Of a DNA stretch of 64,000 nucleotides, positions 60,754 to 64,000 are shown piece after piece. The DNA is from Sediminibacterium sp. (lineage in GTDB: Bacteria > Bacteroidota > Bacteroidia > Chitinophagales > Chitinophagaceae). The stretch is from assembly GCA_016786865.1 (NCBI GenBank), contig JAEUVE010000021.1, positions 1-64,000 on the forward strand. Reading direction: 5' to 3'. The notes under the pieces are model-generated. The model had not been told where the DNA came from, searched no databases, and saw only the letters and a program-made list of their open reading frames with translations. A program made the translations under genes and the position numbers. Numbering within the stretch: the first letter of the stretch is position 1; every line of letters starts with the position of its first letter.

Positions 60754-61998
60754 TCAGGCTACTTTCAGTGCGCTCAGTTTGCTCTTGTTGAACATTTTTT
60801 CTGCATATTCCAGGGTTACATGCAGTTGAGTGGTATTGGTTCCCGGTAACTCAAACATGGCATCTGTGAGGATACTCTCGCAAATGCTTCTTAAGCCACG
60901 CGCACCCAGTTTGTATTCGAGCGCTTTACTAACCATGAAGTCCAGTACTTCCTTGTCCATGATCAGGTCGATGCCTTCCATTTCGAAGAGTCGGGTATAC
61001 TGCTTCATCAGTGAATTTTTGGGCTCGGTGAGGATACTGCGGAGCGTATCTGCATCCAGTGGATTCAGGTGGGTTACCACAGGCAGCCTTCCCAACAGTT
61101 CCGGAATCAGTCCAAAACTTTTCAGGTCCTGTGCATTGATGAATTGCAACAGGTTTTTCCGCTGGTGTTCCTGTTCTTCTTTATTTACGCTGAAGCCAAT
61201 GGCATTGGTATTAACCCTCCTGGCAATGACTTTATCGATGCCATCAAAAGCACCGCCGCAGATGAACAGGATATTTTTAGTGTCTACCTTAATCATTTTC
61301 TGCTCAGGATGTTTTCTGCCTCCCTGTGGGGGAACCAGTACTTCTGTGCCCTCCAGCATTTTCAGCAATCCCTGCTGAACCCCTTCGCCGCTTACATCTC
61401 TGGTAATGGAAGGATTGTCTCCCTTGCGGGCAATTTTATCGAGTTCGTCTACATATACAATACCTCTTTCTGCAGCAGCCACATCATAATCACAGTTCTG
61501 CAGTAAACGGGTGAGCATGCTCTCCACATCTTCACCCACGTAGCCGGCTTCTGTAAATACAGTTGCGTCTACAATGGCAAAAGGCACATTCAGTAATCGG
61601 GCAATGGTCTTGGCCAGTAAGGTTTTTCCAGTGCCGGTTTCGCCCACCATGATGATATTGCTTTTTTCAATTTCCACTTCTTCGGATACCTGTTTGAAAT
61701 TGATCCGCTTAAAGTGATTGTACACGGCAACACTCAACACCTTTTTGGCATCATCCTGACCAATCACATATTCATCTAAGAACTTTTTGATCTCAGCCGG
61801 CTTGCGAACTGTAAGCTTGTAATTGGATGAGCCGGATCCGTTGCTGTCTTTTTTGGTATTCAGCTCCTGCTCTATAATCTCTTCTGCATGTTCTACACAG
61901 TTCTCACAGATATGACCCTCCTGTCCTGCAATGAGGATCTTGACCTCATCACGGCTGCGTCCGCAGAATGAACAGTGTAAATTTGATGTTTTTGCCAT
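60754..61998 (-). CDS. clpX: ATP-dependent Clp protease ATP-binding subunit ClpX
   Basis: AAA+ unfoldase that delivers tagged proteins to ClpP. 414 residues, normal length. N-terminal zinc-binding domain with HCSFCGRSRDE (Cys9, Cys12) and HICENCVEHA (Cys31, Cys34), Walker A GETGTGKTLLA, Walker B VYVDELDKIARKGDN, pore loop GYVGED, the ClpP-binding IGF loop region in NAIGFSV, and arginine finger/sensor 2 region YKLGARGLRSICE. It starts 4 bases after clpP, so it is co-transcribed with both clpP genes. Confidence 0.97.
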   Translation of the reverse strand: MAKTSNLHCSFCGRSRDEVKILIAGQEGHICENCVEHAEEIIEQELNTKKDSNGSGSSNYKLTVRKPAEIKKFLDEYVIGQDDAKKVLSVAVYNHFKRINFKQVSEEVEIEKSNIIMVGETGTGKTLLAKTIARLLNVPFAIVDATVFTEAGYVGEDVESMLTRLLQNCDYDVAAAERGIVYVDELDKIARKGDNPSITRDVSGEGVQQGLLKMLEGTEVLVPPQGGRKHPEQKMIKVDTKNILFICGGAFDGIDKVIARRVNTNAIGFSVNKEEQEHQRKNLLQFINAQDLKSFGLIPELLGRLPVVTHLNPLDADTLRSILTEPKNSLMKQYTRLFEMEGIDLIMDKEVLDFMVSKALEYKLGARGLRSICESILTDAMFELPGTNTTQLHVTLEYAEKMFNKSKLSALKVA

Positions 61999-62002
61999 AC
62001 AA

Positions 62003-62641
62003 TTAAAGCTCTTTTAAAATATCATCTACAATTCCATAAGCCACAGCTTCTTGTGCATTCATCCAGTAGTCACGGTCAAAATCCTGCATAATCTGGTCGA
62101 TGGATTTTCCGCAATTGTCTGCCAGGATTTTGGCGCCAAGTTCCTTGGTTTTTCTGATCTGATTGGCCTGAATTTCAATATCGGCGCTGGTGGCCTGAAA
62201 ATAACCTCCCAGGCTGGGCTGGTGTATCATGATTTCTCCATGCGGATATACAAATCGCTTTCCTTTTGTACCTGCACTCAGGAGGATAGAACCCATACTC
62301 GCAGCAAGACCCATGCAAATGGTACTTACAGGGCTTTGAATCATTCTCATGGTATCATAGATCACCATACCGCTGGTAACCACACCACCGGGGCTGTTGA
62401 TAAACAACTTGATTTCTTGTCCGGGTTTGTCTGCATCCAGTACCAGTAATTTGCTGACCACATCGCGGGCAGACTTATCGTCTACTACCCCCCACAGGTA
62501 TACGGTTCTTTTTTCAAAGAACATTTTCTCCATCTTCTTGGTCATGAAACTGCCCATTGGTTCAGGCTTCAGTTCTTTTTCTTCCGGTTCGTCTTCTTCA
62601 TTGAAACGGAAAGGGTTCAGGTTGTATTTAGATGCTGTCAT
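62003..62641 (-). CDS. clpP: ATP-dependent Clp protease proteolytic subunit (second copy)
   Basis: A 212-residue serine protease subunit. Catalytic Ser in GLAASMGSILLS, His in MIHQPS and Asp in DFDRDYWM, so the triad is complete. The N-terminal extension is unusual: an acidic, Glu/Pro-rich stretch (EEDEPEEKELKPEPMG, residues 16-31) precedes the fold, unlike the other copy. It also has RTVYLWGVVDDKSA in place of the usual R-IIFLxG. It lies between the other clpP (20 bases upstream) and clpX (4 bases downstream). The two copies may form mixed rings. Confidence 0.95.
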   Translation of the reverse strand: MTASKYNLNPFRFNEEDEPEEKELKPEPMGSFMTKKMEKMFFEKRTVYLWGVVDDKSARDVVSKLLVLDADKPGQEIKLFINSPGGVVTSGMVIYDTMRMIQSPVSTICMGLAASMGSILLSAGTKGKRFVYPHGEIMIHQPSLGGYFQATSADIEIQANQIRKTKELGAKILADNCGKSIDQIMQDFDRDYWMNAQEAVAYGIVDDILKEL

Positions 62642-62661
62642 ATTTTTCTTTTATCCGTTAT

Positions 62662-63357
62662 TTAAGCTTTCTTTTCCTTTCTTGGGTTGGTGAGCAATAC
62701 CTCGTCTACCAGACCATATTCCTTGGCTTCGAGTGCGGTCATCCAGAAATCACGGTCGCTGTCTTTGGCAATGGTTTCTACGTCTTTTCCGGTATGGCTG
62801 GCCGTAATGGTATAGAGTTCATGCTTCAGCTTCTTGATTTCCCTTGCAGTGATTTCGATGTCGGTGGCCTGTCCGCCAATGCCGCCACTGGGCTGGTGCA
62901 TCATGATCCGGCTGTGCTTCAGGGCAGTTCTTTTACCCTGTACACCGGCACAAAGCAGGATCTGCCCCATGCTTGCTGCAATACCGGTACAAATGGTAGC
63001 CACATCCGGTCCGATGAACTGCATGGTATCATAGATGCCCAGGCCCGCATAAACGCTTCCGCCCGGACTGTTGATGTACATCTGGATATCCCTGCTGCGG
63101 TCTGTACTTTCCAGGAACAGGAGCTGTGCCGTAACAATGTTGGCAACGTAGTCGTTGATGCCCTCGCCCAGGAAGATGATTCGGTCCATCATCAAACGGC
63201 TGAACACGTCCATGCTGGCCACGTTCAAAGGACGTTCCTCAATAATATAGGGCGTCAGGTTGGTTACCTGTCCGTAATTCTTGTAATTGTGTAAAACCGC
63301 ACTGCTGATGCCCTGGTGTTTTACTGCATATTTTTCAAATTCTTTTCCAATATTCAT
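62662..63357 (-). CDS. clpP: ATP-dependent Clp protease proteolytic subunit (first copy)
   Basis: A 231-residue ClpP with the canonical layout: MMDRIIFLGEGINDYVAN (handle/helix region), catalytic Ser in GIAASMGQILL, His in IMMHQPSGG and Asp in DSDRDFWMT. The N-terminal 30-40 residues precede the processing region typical of ClpP propeptides. It is the promoter-proximal gene of clpP-clpP-clpX-small gene. The trigger factor gene tig, often upstream in other bacteria, is not here; instead the patatin gene diverges after 191 bases. Confidence 0.96.
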   Translation of the reverse strand: MNIGKEFEKYAVKHQGISSAVLHNYKNYGQVTNLTPYIIEERPLNVASMDVFSRLMMDRIIFLGEGINDYVANIVTAQLLFLESTDRSRDIQMYINSPGGSVYAGLGIYDTMQFIGPDVATICTGIAASMGQILLCAGVQGKRTALKHSRIMMHQPSGGIGGQATDIEITAREIKKLKHELYTITASHTGKDVETIAKDSDRDFWMTALEAKEYGLVDEVLLTNPRKEKKA

Positions 63358-63548
63358 ATGTTGATTTTTCGCTTTGAAGATAAGTGTTTTGCCATATCGG
63401 TAACGGAAACACCGTCAAATTCTGTGCAAAGTTCGTTAATTCCGACAAAAGGGCATACCGGTGATCCAATCCCGTCACAACAGGTTGTCCGGATACCGTA
63501 TATTACAGGAAATACAGCAGGTCTCTTAGCTTGTTAAAACATTGCTAT

Positions 63549-64000
63549 ATGAGTCAAAAAAGCTTTCATATAGGTCTTTGTATGGCCGGTGCGGTATCTG
63601 CAGGTGCCTATACTGCCGGTGTAATGGATTATCTGATGGAAGCGCTGGCGGAATGGGAGAAGCGAAGGGGGCAACCCGGAGTGCCCACCCACAGGGTGCA
63701 GATTTCGGTAATCGGCGGTGCTTCTGCAGGAGGCATGACAGGAATCATAACAGCCGGGGCTATTAACCGGCCATTTGTGCCGGTACCCGTACCCGAACCC
63801 AAAGCATTGCTGAAAGAACATCCTGAGAATCCGTTTTACCACAGTTGGGTAGATCTGTTGGGTGAGGATATGTTTCGTCAGATGCTGGATTTGTCCGATA
63901 TCCGGCGGGAGGGCAAAGTAACATCTGTGTTGAATTCAGATTTCATCGATGCCATTGCAGCAAGAACGATTCGCAGCAATCCTTCCAACTGGGTACCTGC
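63549..64000 (+). CDS. Patatin-like phospholipase, N-terminal part (cut by window edge)
   Basis: About 150 residues are visible, starting MSQKSFHIGLCMAGAVSAGAYTAG. The patatin nucleophile elbow is seen as GGASAGGMTGIITAGAI (GxSxG), with the oxyanion-type glycine-rich loop MAGAVSAGAY near the start. Patatin-family enzymes hydrolyse phospholipids; the Asp of the Ser-Asp dyad would be beyond the window edge. It is divergent from clpP with a 191-base gap. Bacteroidota carry large cytosolic patatin relatives with a short tail; the full length is not visible. Confidence 0.88.
   Translation, partial: MSQKSFHIGLCMAGAVSAGAYTAGVMDYLMEALAEWEKRRGQPGVPTHRVQISVIGGASAGGMTGIITAGAINRPFVPVPVPEPKALLKEHPENPFYHSWVDLLGEDMFRQMLDLSDIRREGKVTSVLNSDFIDAIAARTIRSNPSNWVP

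Noticed and set aside
63316..63537. 73-codon + strand frame between clpP and the patatin gene
   Set aside because: It starts inside clpP antisense sequence and has no recognisable features; the gap more likely holds divergent promoters.

Overview
The window looks like chromosomal core DNA from a Bacteroidota bacterium, most likely of the Chitinophagaceae. The evidence is the LpxC-FabZ fusion, DUF3098 beside ftsX, a PorX-type response regulator with a PglZ domain, a cargo protein with a type IX secretion sorting tail, a TonB receptor with a carboxypeptidase-like regulatory domain, and -7 boxes of the form TAnnTTTG. Shine-Dalgarno sequences are essentially absent. No rRNA, tRNA, CRISPR array, prophage or integrative element was seen. 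Family and genus placement is inference.

Layout. 0-1.65 kb: the right end of an IS30-family element abutting an AT-rich secreted-protein gene that may have lost its 5' end. 1.7-7.7 kb: an MsbA-like ABC exporter, then ATP synthase atpB-E-F-H-A, closed by a strong terminator with no atpG. 7.8-10.8 kb: a TonB-dependent receptor and a periplasmic helical-repeat protein. 10.9-14.4 kb: a compact operon of membrane protein, winged-helix regulator, ABC ATPase, ABC-2 permease and LolA-like protein. 14.4-21.6 kb: an aldose-epimerase-like protein, pdxA, rsmA, a 2-hydroxyacid dehydrogenase, greA, a HIT protein, ruvC, a flippase-like membrane protein and a DUF3108 protein. 21.6-25.9 kb (minus strand): ftsX, DUF3098, uppP, MFS permease, MBL hydrolase. 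26.1-36.3 kb: leuS, an outer-membrane barrel, an S9 peptidase, a Tricorn-like S41 protease and an M23 peptidase. 36.3-47.3 kb: an NAD(P)-binding protein, ruvB, an OmpR-type regulator, a di-haem peroxidase, a HerA-like ATPase, recQ, a copper P-type ATPase, tsaE and ald. 47.4-53.7 kb (minus strand): the lipid A cluster (HD protein, lpxD, lpxC-fabZ, lpxA) continuing into an orphan ABC ATPase and a phosphatase-family protein. 53.8-60.5 kb: porX, a small unknown protein, an MBL hydrolase, a helix-hairpin-helix protein, an acyl-CoA dehydrogenase and a TPR histidine kinase. 60.5-63.4 kb (minus strand): clpP-clpP-clpX and a 55-aa gene too short for most ORF cutoffs. The right edge cuts a patatin-like phospholipase.

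Most genes are housekeeping. They cover energy conversion, envelope building (lipid A, undecaprenyl phosphate recycling, outer-membrane barrels, division), DNA repair and protein quality control. I found no clear undescribed multi-gene system. The best leads are regulatory: a consensus promoter followed by a perfect 34-bp palindrome and a second hairpin ahead of an acyl-CoA dehydrogenase; several -7 boxes only 4-6 bases from start codons, suggesting leaderless mRNAs; hairpins placed inside the 3' coding ends of convergent genes; and a terminator-like hairpin in the greA leader. The 10.9-14.4 kb operon and the orphan ATPase in the lipid A cluster are the best candidates for uncharacterised functions.
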